DNA from: Spirodela intermedia
Lineage: Eukaryota > Streptophyta > Magnoliopsida > Alismatales > Araceae
NCBI GenBank assembly: GCA_902729315.2
Contig: LR746272.1
Span: 8,364,327 to 8,428,326 of the forward strand
Reading direction: 5' to 3'
DNA length: 64,000 nt
Made by a program: the position numbers and the translations under genes. Of the stretch, positions 24,434-35,262 are shown one piece after another. The notes below the pieces were generated by a model that was not told where the DNA came from, made no database searches, and saw nothing but the letters and a program-made list of their open reading frames with translations. The stretch's first letter is position 1. Every line of letters starts with the position of its first letter.

Positions 24434-26110
24434 CTACGTCTCACCATCAGCAATCCAGCTAACGCCAGGAGTCTTCTCGGTGACATACTCGCCCATGTCA
24501 CCTCTCAGGTTTTCGACCACGGCCCAGTTCCCTTCCGCAGCGTGCATGTTCGACAGTATGACTCTGTAAGCGCCCTTCTCCGGCTGGATCACAAAAAGCT
24601 CCCTGGCCACCGTCTCCGCCAGCTCCAAATCTCCATGAACGTTGCAACACCACAGCAGGGCCCCCCACGCGCCCGCTTCCGGCGTCGGCATGGTCTTTAT
24701 CAGCTCATACGCCGCCTTCAGCTCGCCCGCCATCCCAAGAATCTTGACCATGTAGACATAATGCTCCGTCCTCGCCGCTACCCCGAACTCCTCTGTCATT
24801 CTCACAAACAGAGCCTTCGCAGCTATCGCAAACTCTGCGTGGGAACTGCAGGCACAAAGCAATGCAGAGAAGGTCGCCTCGTCGGGCTTGAGCCCCTCGG
24901 ACAACATCTCCTCAAAGATTTCCATGGCCTCGGCTCCACGCCCGTGGGAACCCAGCCCTGATATCATGATGTTAAAAGCAGTGATGTTCTTCTCAGGCAT
25001 CGTCAGGAAGATTCGAGACCCCGGATGGGTAAACCCACACTTCAGATACATGTTCATAAGCGCACAAGTGACTGATACATCCGATTCGATGCCCAGTCGG
25101 TATACGTAGCAGTGGATCGCCTTGCCGAGCCGGATGGCCGTGAGGGAGCCGCAGGCAGAGAGAACGCTGGCGACCAAGACGGCATCTGGCTTCTGCCGCA
25201 GAGAAGCGGTCATTTCAGAGAACACCCAGATAGATCGCTCGTACTCACCTGCCTGAAGGAACCCAGTAACCATAGCAGACCACTGGACCAAATCCGGCTC
25301 CTGCGGCATTCCGCCGAACATCTGCCACGCCGAGGCCATGCATCCGCATCTCGAGTACATACTAACGAGCGCGCTCCTCACATGAGCGCCGAGATCGAGC
25401 CCGCCTTTCACACAAATCCCATGGCTTCCCCAGCCGATCTGAATCAAAATGGGGTCGCGGAGACAGGAGAGAAGCCCCACCATAGAGTACCCATCGGGAG
25501 CTTTGCCGTAGCTCCTCATTCTACTGAACAATTCAAAGCCTTCGAACCAGTAGCCGCAGTGGGCATATGCCGAAAGCATTGAGTTCCACAAGACCAGGTC
25601 CGGTTCCTGCACCGCGCGGAACACACGGCCAGCCAGGTCGACGGATCCGAGCTTGGCATATGCAGTGATGAGGGAGCTGCAGGCGAGAGGGTCAGTCCCC
25701 AGCCCACAGGAAATAAGCTTGCCGTGAGTGGACGCCGCTCTTCTGCCGTGCGGCATTTCCGCGCACGCACGCAGGATGCAGGCGAAGGTGTGGCTATCAG
25801 GGCCTGCGCCAGTTCTAAGCATCTGGAGGAAGAGGGAGAAGGCACCGTCGAAGTCATTGCGCCTGGCATTGGCCCTGATCATGGCATTCCATGCGTAGAC
25901 GCTTCTTTCGGGAATTTCTTCGAACATAGAGCGGGCGCAAGTGAGTGCGCCGTTGAGGCCGTACAATCGGAGGAGTTTAGTGAGGGCGAAGGAAGGGTCG
26001 AGCAGGGAGGATGTGATGATGAGGGCATGCAGCTGCTTGGTCTTGGAGAGGGGAAGGTGAGAGCTGAGGAATCCCTGGATCTGATGCGCAAGTAAAGAGA
26101 TGCCGTCCAT
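24434..26110 (-). CDS. PLS-class pentatricopeptide repeat protein with E domain
   Basis: A single-exon frame of 558 residues. PPR proteins of this class bind specific organellar RNAs, usually in mitochondria or chloroplasts, and act in editing, splicing or stability. Successive motifs are visible, such as RSVYAWNAMIRANARRNDF, PDLVLWNSMLSAYAHCGYW and NITAFNIMISGLGSHGRG, each about 35 residues and alternating in length as in PLS arrays. The protein ends in an E-type region (AYRVILSNMHAAEGNWAVV ... KTPGVSWIADGET) without a DYW deaminase domain. Length and layout resemble the Arabidopsis protein At1g64310 as I remember it. The start at 26110 gives a normal N-terminus containing KQLHALIITS. The gene lies 374 bases downstream of the CDT2 stop codon on the same strand. 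A broken copy is at 9994-11338. Confidence 0.93.
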   Translation of the reverse strand: MDGISLLAHQIQGFLSSHLPLSKTKQLHALIITSSLLDPSFALTKLLRLYGLNGALTCARSMFEEIPERSVYAWNAMIRANARRNDFDGAFSLFLQMLRTGAGPDSHTFACILRACAEMPHGRRAASTHGKLISCGLGTDPLACSSLITAYAKLGSVDLAGRVFRAVQEPDLVLWNSMLSAYAHCGYWFEGFELFSRMRSYGKAPDGYSMVGLLSCLRDPILIQIGWGSHGICVKGGLDLGAHVRSALVSMYSRCGCMASAWQMFGGMPQEPDLVQWSAMVTGFLQAGEYERSIWVFSEMTASLRQKPDAVLVASVLSACGSLTAIRLGKAIHCYVYRLGIESDVSVTCALMNMYLKCGFTHPGSRIFLTMPEKNITAFNIMISGLGSHGRGAEAMEIFEEMLSEGLKPDEATFSALLCACSSHAEFAIAAKALFVRMTEEFGVAARTEHYVYMVKILGMAGELKAAYELIKTMPTPEAGAWGALLWCCNVHGDLELAETVARELFVIQPEKGAYRVILSNMHAAEGNWAVVENLRGDMGEYVTEKTPGVSWIADGET

Positions 26111-26484
26111 TCGGAAATCATAAGGTCAACGGGCGAAGCTAAGCTCAACAACAGCCGCGCTTCGCCGGTCTACCTCCTTCACGTCACCTCTGATGCGGCT
26201 GGAACAAGGGAGCCTCTTACTCGGCATATTTTGTCCATCGGCATGAGGTCACCATCACCGAGAAAACACCAAGGAGAATAACATACGACATTCCCTGTGG
26301 GCAGCTCTATGTACGCTCACTCTCAGGTTTCTCAGAGGCAAAAAACTGGCATGTACATCTCTAAAATAATGACCTGCAGAGATAGTACCCAAGATGAGAA
26401 TTAGTCATAAAAGATGAAAGCACAAAGGAGATATGGCTGGTCGCTTACCTACCGGGGTTCCTCCAGCTTCACTGGACTCGGAGT
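26111..26484. other. Spacer between CDT2 and the PPR gene
   Basis: A 374-base gap holding the 3' end of CDT2 transcripts and the promoter of the PPR gene, both on the minus strand. No distinct motif is evident. Confidence 0.6.
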
Positions 26485-29400
26485 TTATGAATCTGAGTTT
26501 ATGTTTGACTCCCATAGTGAGGAGGTGGAGAGGAAGTAGTCCCTGATGGTTTTTTTGGAGGAAGAAGGTGGGTTGAGGACGGAGGCAGGGCTGTTTGATG
26601 GAGCCTCTGGAGTTTTATGCTCGTCGGCCGTTTCACTCTGGCAGAGATCTGATCTTCTCTTCTTCCCTGGTTCAGGCGTAGAGAAGCCATCTACCCCTGA
26701 GAGAATTGGAGAGCGGGTGTCGGCTGTTGATTCTGTGGAATCTGATGGGTCGTCGGCCAGGACCAGCTTTCTGCGCTCTGCGTAAGGAAAAGCGGTCACT
26801 CTCTTTCGCGTGGCTGTGGCAGGGCTTCCACTTTGGTGGCCGTCAGCCTTCAGCTCCCAGACGCGGACCTGCACATATAAATCGAAAGTTTTCTTTATAT
26901 ATTAAATGAAATTCGAAATGCCTTCTCATAAGGTTAGTATCATCATTTACCGTCTGGTCGTCCGAGGAAGTTGTGAACTTTCCGACCCCTGAGGGGCACC
27001 TGTTGGATCAAGATGATTCTGGGTGAGGATCTTAAGAGATGGGTTCGCATACTCTCCGACAGTCGCAAGGTCAAAGGGCGTACCAGTCAACTGCCGTGAC
27101 TTCACCTTCATGGCCAGCAAACTTGAATGGATTTGATTCGGGCCTTTGAATCTGGTGTCAACGAAAGAAAAAAAAATCTAGAAATGAAATGCCAAAGAAA
27201 CGCGAAGGAAATCGAACCACCAGACTAGTTTGTTTGATAATGACCTGCCATATGTATGCATTCCCGTCACTAGAACCACTGAGGATATGAGCAGCGTCTG
27301 GACTGATACGTGACTGAAATCGCAGGCAAAATGCGTATGAAGGCGTAAGGAAAGGAGACGAGCACTTTTATGTATTTATTTATTTATTTAAATACAATAT
27401 TAGAGCTTACCTTGATGTAAAATGAGTCTATCTTGCAACCAGTGAAAGCTTTCTGGGGACCCTTTTCAAGATGAAGCACATCATACAGGTAAATACTGCC
27501 AAGATTGCAAGGAGAATTAGACAAGCACAGCACATGATGACTACAAGATTTAGAAGACTACCTGTTGTCCATACAGGAAGCTGCAAGGTGCACACCATTG
27601 GAGTCTTGAGATAGACAAGAAATTCCATGTAGACCCCTTGCCTTCACAAAGAGTGAATGGAATAACTGACTAGCCAGAATGCATTTAAAGAAAATAATCA
27701 CTGAAACTGATCATAAATCCTTCAGATAATGTAAAGTGCAGCACGTCTTTTTACGTACTATTTGTCTGTACATCATCGGTTCGTAAGCAGTGACTAACCT
27801 TTCCTTTTGACGGTTCCAAGTTGGGGCATCCCTGTGTGAGAGGGGATTTCAGGCTGCGGGTATCCCAGAATTTCACTACGCTGAGGCAAACAAACCGAAA
27901 AGTAAAGTAATGAAAATAAAAGCGATACAATGCGCAAGGCGAAAAAAGAACTTAAATCAATAGGTCTAAGATGAATCAGGTACAGTCGTAGACCCACGAG
28001 ATACTTAGCTCCCAGAAGGAAGGATCAGAAACGAAAATCGAATCTTTCAAAGAAATGAAAAGAAATCGGTGAGGGAATTCTCTCTCACCTGTCGACTGCT
28101 CCAGCAGTGGCAATAGATACGTCATCTTTCAGATATAAAACAGATGTGATGCTCGTAGATGCACCCTGAAAGAGAGGAAACTTAGTTAGAGCACACCAGA
28201 CAGTCAATTTCCAACAGCCATCAAAAATCGTTCAGAAAAATACCTTTCCACCCCTGCTCCTCCTCACTTTAGATGCGAAATGTGCACCCTTGACTTCAGC
28301 AATTGATCTGAAAATTGCAAATTAATTAACGTCAACACGAAGACTATGAACACTGTTGGATGGACATAATAAACCATATCTTTGCTTAGAATTTCAGACA
28401 GATAAAACGATAAATCGTTAACATAAATTAAGAAACATACGAGAGCCATGTCTCCCCGTCAGTGTTTAGGGAAATAGAATTCTGTCTCAAATCCCAAAGC
28501 GCGAAAGATCCATCCCTTGATCCAGAAACAAAACATTCTGTTCCAGAGATAAAACAAAACCTTAAACCATATCTTTGTAATCAGAAAAAAATACTACAAA
28601 TTCATTAGACGATGCATTGTGCAATGGATTAATTACCAGGGTGAGATGGGTGAGAGCTAACTGATTTTACACTGCCAGAATGCCCTTTCATGATGCCAAC
28701 GCATTTTGTGGTCTCAACATTCCATGCTTTTATCTGGTCAAAACAGGCAGAATAATTAACGGGGTTCGGAGCCATAAACTCATAGGGCTTCCACCCAGTA
28801 CGACAGAATACTTTTATGCAAATTCCCCAAATTACTACAGGACCCCAAATATTAGTGTTGTAGGCATTTTGAAGTTGCATTCTATGAGGACTTGTTATTC
28901 ATTACACGCAAACATCATTGGCGGAACTTTCGAAAACAAATTTGTGGGGTTTTTCCAACAAAAATTATGAATAAATTCCAAAGGGCAGTAATCTTACAGT
29001 TTGGTCACCCGAAGCGGTCAGAATGTGCATCTCACCCTGTAAAACAGAAACATGACCGAAAACAATGGTGTCAGATTATTGAGTTCAAACATTCTTAACA
29101 TGTACGAATTTCTCAGTCAATCGATGGACTGTAAGCAAGACTGGTTCTAGTAAGACGGGACTTCTCTTTTTAGCTACAGGGCATATCTGAAAAAATATGT
29201 CAATCTCTCCGCTGTGTGGATTTTAAGTATTTCAGTCAGTACTCAATGCCTCTCTGAAAATTTTCGAAGGATATCGAGTCACTGTAAAACATTGCAAGAT
29301 TATTTTCCCCTCTCTTGGAAACCAACGAACACGGGCACACATAATAGATACGCTTCGGCTTTCAAGACATCCAGCATTTACTCCAATGCGCAAGAAATCT

Positions 29401-30169
29401 CAAGTATTTTAGGACTTGATCCATGACCCCATTTTCTCGCAATTTTAGTGTCAATGTAGCAGGACAAATGCGGGTGGAAGGAGTCATCACCTTCAGCCAG
29501 CATACATCAAATACGGCATTCTTGTGCGCTATCCACTCGCGGAGTTTGGCCCCTGCTGAAAGGCACCAAAAAGTCTGTCAAATCAAACAATTTCTTCCAA
29601 AGATTGGAGCCAGGACTGTCATTAGGGTAAAATACATGATAACTATCTATATACCTTTTCTCTTCCGGATAGGCGCAAAAGATAGCGGGAACCGCCGCGT
29701 GTCATATAAGCTCACATATCCATCCTCGTCGGATGCCGCAAGAAGATGAGAACTCCTGATCGTCTGCGGGTTCCGACAACAGAAATCAAACCATATTTAG
29801 ACGATGACAGGGGAACAAAAGCAGATTAACCGAAAATTCAAACAAATCTAGAAACATGTAAAAGGACAGACCTCGCAGAAGGAAAGAGCGAGGGGAAGCG
29901 CGGCATCACCATCGTGTTCGAGTGCCACGACATTGGATTCCGTCGATAGACCTGTCAGCCATGACCTCGTCGGACCTACCCAACGAGGAGGGAGGAGAAA
30001 CAAAATTACGACGAGTAAGCCCCCAAAGGAGAACGAAAAAAAACATCAAATATTAGGCAGATCGTGACAGCGTAGAAGAAGATAACCAACCTCGAAGCCC
30101 ATTGAGTTCCCGGCTACTTAGATCACAAAAGGACGAACAAGATGGTGAAGAGTTCCCAGTCCGCATCAT
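26485..30169 (-). CDS. CDT2: CDT2/DTL-type WD40 substrate receptor of CUL4-DDB1 ubiquitin ligase
   Basis: CDT2 brings PCNA-bound proteins such as CDT1 to the CUL4-DDB1 ubiquitin ligase and so limits DNA replication to once per cycle; it acts in the nucleus. Sixteen exons splice in phase to 515 residues: 30091-30169, 29872-29975, 29655-29763, 29491-29555, 28998-29036, 28637-28733, 28441-28537, 28244-28307, 28089-28165, 27799-27880, 27562-27641, 27411-27495, 27245-27313, 27084-27151, 26951-26999, 26485-26868. WD40 repeats fill most of the protein. Two WDxR motifs needed for DDB1 binding are visible (WDLR at 179-182, WDTR at 249-252). The C-terminal tail, all in the last exon, is low in order and ends with KKTIRDYF (493-500), a PIP-box-like PCNA-binding motif as in CDT2 of animals. 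The exact start is one of two adjacent ATGs (30169 or 30166). Confidence 0.93.
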
Positions 30170-30179
30170 CTTCCTCATC

Positions 30180-30187
30180 TTTCCCGC
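30180..30187 (+). promoter_or_regulatory. E2F site beside the CDT2 start codon
   Basis: TTTCCCGC matches the plant E2F consensus TTTSSCGC exactly. It lies about 11 bases upstream of the CDT2 ATG, so it is in the 5' leader or core promoter. Confidence 0.6.
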
Positions 30188-30317
30188 GTACCCCCCTTCG
30201 ACGTGCAGAGCACAGTGCGCGGGGGCCGAAGATAGACGAAAGAGGAGGGTGAATGGACAAGAATGGTCCTTTCCCTCTCTCGAGTCGAAACCAGAATGCC
30301 GTCAATCGTGGTGTTCC

Positions 30318-30325
30318 GCGCCAAA
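30318..30325 (-). promoter_or_regulatory. E2F site upstream of CDT2
   Basis: On the coding strand of CDT2 this reads TTTGGCGC, an exact TTTSSCGC match, about 150 bases upstream of the ATG. A weaker form, ATTCCCGC, follows at 30339-30346. Confidence 0.6.
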
Positions 30326-30826
30326 ACGGTGAGAAAAGGCGGGAATTTTCCGAGACCGATTTCACGAGCTGACATAAACAATGTGAACTGACTAAAATAC
30401 CCTTGGATACGTTACCATCGGAGTACGATATTCAGAAATTGACGATAAATTCCACATTCTCAACGGAATAAGCTTACGTATCATTATAATTTTAAGAACA
30501 ATTAATTATTTAAATAAATCGACCTTACCACGATCTTCTCATTATACAAAGTAAAATACAAGTCATAAATTTATTTTAAATTTATATTTATGAGAAAAAA
30601 TGGTGGAATAATCAATTTGACTATTCATAATTATGCTTCCAAATGGGACGTCAAAATAAAATATCGGCGTATCTTCTTTATTATTCCTTTGTCGCATGAT
30701 GTCCTCGATCAACTGACGGAGGCTTATGCTTACGAAAGTCAACACAACAGAACTGAATGCTAACATTCTCCGCCGACAAGAACGGACCCTCCAGGATCCC
30801 CCAATGGCGGACGCGGCGTTAACCTT
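30326..30826. other. Spacer between calreticulin and CDT2
   Basis: About 650 bases separate the calreticulin stop codon from the CDT2 start, both genes being on the minus strand. The AT-rich left-centre part (30,400-30,770) must hold the calreticulin 3' UTR and the upstream promoter of CDT2. No gene is visible. Confidence 0.55.
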
Positions 30827-30838
30827 CTACAGTTCGTC
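30827..30838 (-). other. CRT: 12-nt terminal coding exon of calreticulin (DEL-stop)
   Basis: On the minus strand the sequence is GACGAACTGTAG, directly after a TGCAG acceptor with a pyrimidine-rich stretch upstream. The preceding exon ends AATCAC before the donor GTACGG at 30943, in phase 0. Joining them gives N-H-D-E-L-stop. If the intron (30839-30943, 105 bases) is retained, the frame runs on for 14 codons past the histidine and loses the retention signal. Confidence 0.85.
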
Positions 30839-33800
30839 CTGCATGACCAAGACATCCGGAATAGGAAATAAGAAACGAAGCCAACGACGCGGATCCAGCT
30901 AGACGTTGACTTTACAATAGATAACTGAAATATAGGACCGTACGTGATTGGGGATCTCCCCAGCGCCGCCCTGCGCCACCTCGGTCTTCTCCTCTTCCTG
31001 TGAAGCGAGGGTCAGCGGACGTTTAATACGTCAACAGAAGAATGAAGAAGGTCAACGGCGGAGGCAGTCGGAAGCTCACGTGAGACTCATCGGCGTCGCT
31101 CTTCTCGCCCTCCTCTACATCCTCCTGAGGATTTAGAACAGGCGGCGTTAAGTAGAGACTAGAGCGAGAGAGGAGGAACTAACGGGATGAACTCACTTCA
31201 GATTCTTCGGCGTCGAGATCGTTGGCGGCCTCCTGTTGACGGAAGCAGATGAAGAGAATATTACCAGTTAAGGAAGCAAAAACAACAAAGAGTCCCTCTT
31301 TTGGGGCCTGAGAGGCGAAGAGAGCAGTACCTCCTCTTCCCTCTTCCTCTCAGCTTCCTCGAACGCCGTCTTCTCTGCCTGCAAACCCGAGAAATCAGAG
31401 TCAACAGGAAAACTACTATTTGCCCCGTTATCTGAAGCAACATCACAGAGCCATGCAACATACATCTTTGTACTTTCCCCACGTTTCTTCTGCTACCTTC
31501 AGGGCGTACTCAGGATCGTCGCATATCAGAATGTTGTCGAATATGCTGCCAGATTTTACCTGAAATGGATAAAAACATTATTATTTTTTTCCCCAATTTA
31601 TCTGATTTTCTATCCCTTGATGGAATAAAAGTCATACAGATGATTACCTGCCACAGCTCAAATCCCACGTACTTGAGATTGGGGAAGACATAGAGATTCG
31701 GGTCCTCTTTGAACTCTGTAGGATGGTGGCCCAGTCAAGTATTGAGTATTTTGAACGAGCCATAGATTGAATGAAATCTGTGCAAAGTGATGGATGAATG
31801 ATATCTGAGCATTCTGAAGGAACCAGAGATTGAACCTGGGTTGTCTATAACGGGTGCGCTCCACTTGCCCTTGTAATCTCGGTTCCTAATTCTCTGCAGA
31901 TCGGAGAAGACCGCTGTCAGACTCGAACTGTTCTTTATGATCGCACGGAGATCATCTTCCAAAGTTGCTTACCCTCGGTTTCCACGGACCCCTGTAGTCT
32001 GGATTTGGAATTGTCGGTGCCGTCCATTTACCGTCTTCCTCATCAATCCAGTCTTCTGGCTGTAAGCGCGTAGCCGTAGCACAAGTGAGATTAGTAACCA
32101 TGAGTTGGGCAATGAAGAACTAGGAACTAGTGAGCAGTAGGACGATATTGGTTTCCTTTTTTTGACCTTCGTGGCATCAGGGTCTGGAATTTCCTCCGGA
32201 ATATCATCATAGCCCTGATAAAAGTCAACACTATTCAATAAGAGGGTGGCCCGAGGTCAAAGGTTGCTGCAAATTGATGAAACAGAGAGAAGAATCCAGT
32301 CATCACCTCGGGCTTCTCGTCCTCAGGATCTGGAATGTACTCCCGGTCATCCCAATCCTCGGGCTGTCGCATCAAGACCATACTTGTTATACGGAGGAAT
32401 TCAACGGAAGAAGAGTTAGAGAGCAGGAGCGAGGTCGAGGCGCCTCAGGCTGCAACCTTTTTGGCGTTGGGATCCTTGATCTTTCTGGGAGGGAGAATCA
32501 ACCAGTCGGTTTCGAGGCTTCCCGATTCCGTCTGCTTGTTATCAATCAGTATGCTGTACGTGTTGTCAGGGCGGATGATGAATGAGTAGATGTGGGTCAG
32601 CTGGTCTGTTTCACAGGTGACATCCTTCCTGATCCGGTAATTCCTTTTTCTACGGTTGAGTATAGCATGGACTGTCTTCATGTTTGTGCCACAGATATCC
32701 GGTCCAAACATAATACTGCATCAAGGAAATTGGTTATAGATGATTAAAGATAATGAAATGAGAGATTAATAAATACAGTGGTCATTTACTCTGCAGTACA
32801 TCCAGTTAAAAAACTATGATCATCAGTTACCTATACTTAGTTTCTCCTCCGAATGTCTTCTGATCGATATCACCGCTAAGCAACTTAATGTACCCACCGC
32901 CACAGTCAAGATATTGCTCGTGCTTCACCGAATACTGAATTACCAATGTCTTGTTCTTGTTGCTGAATTCCGGGAACTGAGCAGAAATGGCAAAAAATCT
33001 GTAGTCCGGAGTAGTTTGGATGCCTGATCACAAGCGGGGGGAATTTAACTAAATACGGGACTTAGGAAATATTATTCATTAGATGTAAACTGGGTTTAAA
33101 AAAATAAACGAATTCTTCAGCAGCAAGAACCAGCATCAACTTAGGAAAACCCTAAAAAAGGAAAACTTATAATTTAGGAGGCATTCTTTTAATCATAGCC
33201 TCAATGGGAAATCATGTTTACAACTCATTCTCATCAGTCCAACAACCTAGGACACCCACAAGTCAAAGAAGACAGCTAACTTAAAATGGATATCAACATA
33301 TTTGTGATCATGAGAAACGTAAATAGTTTAATATCCTTGTCGTAAGAAATTATTTCTATTGTCATTATGATTATCATCATGGGTATGATTATCATTATCA
33401 TCATTTGTATTATTATAAAATGTCCTGGTTACTACTACCAGGCATGTGGAAATGGTTTCATTCAACACAATCCCACGCAGTACAATCTATCTGGGGAGAT
33501 GATACCAATATATAACTTGCAAAAACTATAAAACAACAATGACGTACCTTTGTCGTTGGGATTACCGCTCCAGTTTCCAGCCGTGTGAATCCAATCTCCG
33601 GCCATGTTTTCCTCTTTCTTCCAGTCAGATTTCACCCATCGTTCTTCCCATCCATCTGAAAACATTTGACGAAAACATTACAGTTCAGTGGTCACCGATG
33701 TTGTATCAGGAAGTGATCCGAACAAAAGGATTTGACAATCCTCCATGGAGGAAAGTCTTCGTAGGGAACTTTCATTGAAGAAAAAGAATAATTTACTTAT

Positions 33801-34302
33801 TTTAGGAAGATTACTCGAAAACGTGTGGTCTCCCAATATCGTATTCTTGCACCAAAAGAAAACAATTATGACCGAATTATGCCCAAAATTGGACTAATGA
33901 GGAAAATCATTGGGAAGTTCACCACTACATTAATCATAGGAATAAGCAAGAAAAAAAAAAAATGGATGAGACACGGCTTATCGCTCCGTGGTACAGAAAA
34001 AACGGGTCCATCTTCAGAGACGGCGAAAACTGATCCTTCAAAGCAGAAAAATACTTGTTGATCAAGACCGGACGATGAAGGGAAATCGAAAGTTTCGATG
34101 CGACGACTCCGTAAGCTAGTCGACTCATCACTAGAGACGATGCCGTGAAGGATCTGCTTCGTGAGAGTGGAGCGAGCAGCCCGAGGACTCAAGGATTACC
34201 ATCGAAGCGCTCCTCGAAGAAGACCTCTCCAGAGGCGACAGGGACGAAGGAGATCACTGCAATGGCGGCGACGCAGGCGAGAATGCGTCTCCCTCTGTCC
34301 AT
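30827..34302 (-). CDS. CRT: Calreticulin, ER calcium-binding lectin chaperone
   Basis: Calreticulin folds N-glycoproteins and buffers calcium in the ER lumen. Fifteen exons splice in phase to 423 residues: 34200-34302, 33548-33655, 32831-33023, 32457-32715, 32307-32363, 32167-32214, 31973-32059, 31836-31893, 31648-31715, 31464-31559, 31331-31378, 31197-31232, 31080-31124, 30944-30997, 30827-30838. A signal peptide covers residues 1 to about 25 ([19 protein letters not shown]...). The globular domain keeps [15 protein letters not shown] and IMFGPDICG. The P-domain (about 212-305) shows three acidic repeats ([19 protein letters not shown] and relatives) and [11 protein letters not shown] / [11 protein letters not shown]. 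An acidic tail follows. The final HDEL is split: H420 ends exon 14 (CAC then GTACGG) and the 12-nt last exon encodes D-E-L-stop. The acidic tail suggests the CRT1/2 type over CRT3. Total length is normal for the family. Confidence 0.94.
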
Positions 34303-34371
34303 TGGAACAGTGGAGTGTCCACTTCAGTGGCCGTTACAATTGCCAGAACGGCCGTTGGCAGAGAGAACCTT

Positions 34372-34378
34372 TTTTATA
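34372..34378 (-). promoter_or_regulatory. CRT: TATA box of calreticulin
   Basis: TATAAAA on the coding strand, about 70 bases upstream of the calreticulin ATG. That spacing implies a short 5' leader of some 40 bases. Confidence 0.6.
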
Positions 34379-34624
34379 GTCACCCCGAACCTAGCGGGAC
34401 ACGTTAACTTGTCCTTCAGTACGTCTTTACAATACCGTGCTCTAGAATCTCTATGCTGGACATGGCGAAATCGCGAAAATCATATGCGACTAGTTTGGAG
34501 ACCAATTGGAGAGAGCCGCGACGACAGCACACCGGCTCTCCCATGACAGTCAAAGACCATAATGCCCCCATATCGTGCTATTATCAATGTTTCACGTAAA
34601 ACATAGGGCTTAGCCATCGTCCGA

Positions 34625-34643
34625 CGTGGCAAAAACTGATTGG
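34625..34643 (-). promoter_or_regulatory. CRT: ER stress response element (ERSE) upstream of calreticulin
   Basis: On the calreticulin coding strand this is CCAAT, nine bases, then CCACG: an exact ERSE-I (CCAAT-N9-CCACG). It lies about 325-340 bases upstream of the ATG. In plants such elements are bound by NF-Y together with bZIP28/bZIP60 during the unfolded protein response, and calreticulin genes are known targets. Confidence 0.75.
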
Positions 34644-34649
34644 CGTAGG

Positions 34650-34656
34650 CACGTCA
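34650..34656 (-). promoter_or_regulatory. CRT: UPRE-like TGACGTG core upstream of calreticulin
   Basis: TGACGTG on the coding strand, six bases 5' of the ERSE. This is the core of the unfolded-protein-response element recognised by ER-stress bZIP factors. Confidence 0.55.
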
Positions 34657-35186
34657 TCCGTCCCGGAAATTATTTTTGAGGAAGCGTCAGCCGTACGATG
34701 CTCTTTGATCGAGGTGCACCCCAGGGCATGGTACAATGATTAGAAGGGTTCGTCGATTAGACTGGCGAGTGATGAACCTTTGTGTGAATCGTCACGCATC
34801 GAGTCAGTGAGTGATGGGCCAAAGAAGACGACAAAACCACCGCCCCCTGTCACCGAGCACCTATTCGTCCTCGTTTAAATGCCCAGAGACGATTATTATT
34901 ATTATTTTACTATTTCCATTTCCTACGTTTATTCTGCGTATGGGACTATTTATCTTCAGTCCGTTGGAACGAGTTTGGTGTTGCACCCATTTGTTCCTCC
35001 TCTTTCTCGTGACCATCTCCGACGATCACGCAAATGAAGGGTTTAGTGACGGTTTTCCCGGGTAAATATTAGAATAAGTGGTAATGTATTAGGACGTATG
35101 AACTTGCATGATATCGTGGGTGAGACGATCAGAACCGGTTTGGACCGAAGGATCGGAGATGGATGAAGCTGTAGGATAGTCAAAAG

Positions 35187-35262
<76 letters not shown>

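Noticed and set aside
24413-24961. 182-codon plus-strand frame overlapping the PPR gene
   Set aside because: Antisense shadow of the PPR coding frame; its text has no domain and the same shadow appears over the pseudogene at 9966-10520.
30102-30365. Frames on both strands around the CDT2 start
   Set aside because: Neither resembles a protein; exon 1 of CDT2 uses another phase with the family motif [10 protein letters not shown].
31820-31860. tRNA-like B box (GGTTCAATC) on the minus strand
   Set aside because: It spans the end of a calreticulin exon and its donor site; no A box or cloverleaf can be built around it.
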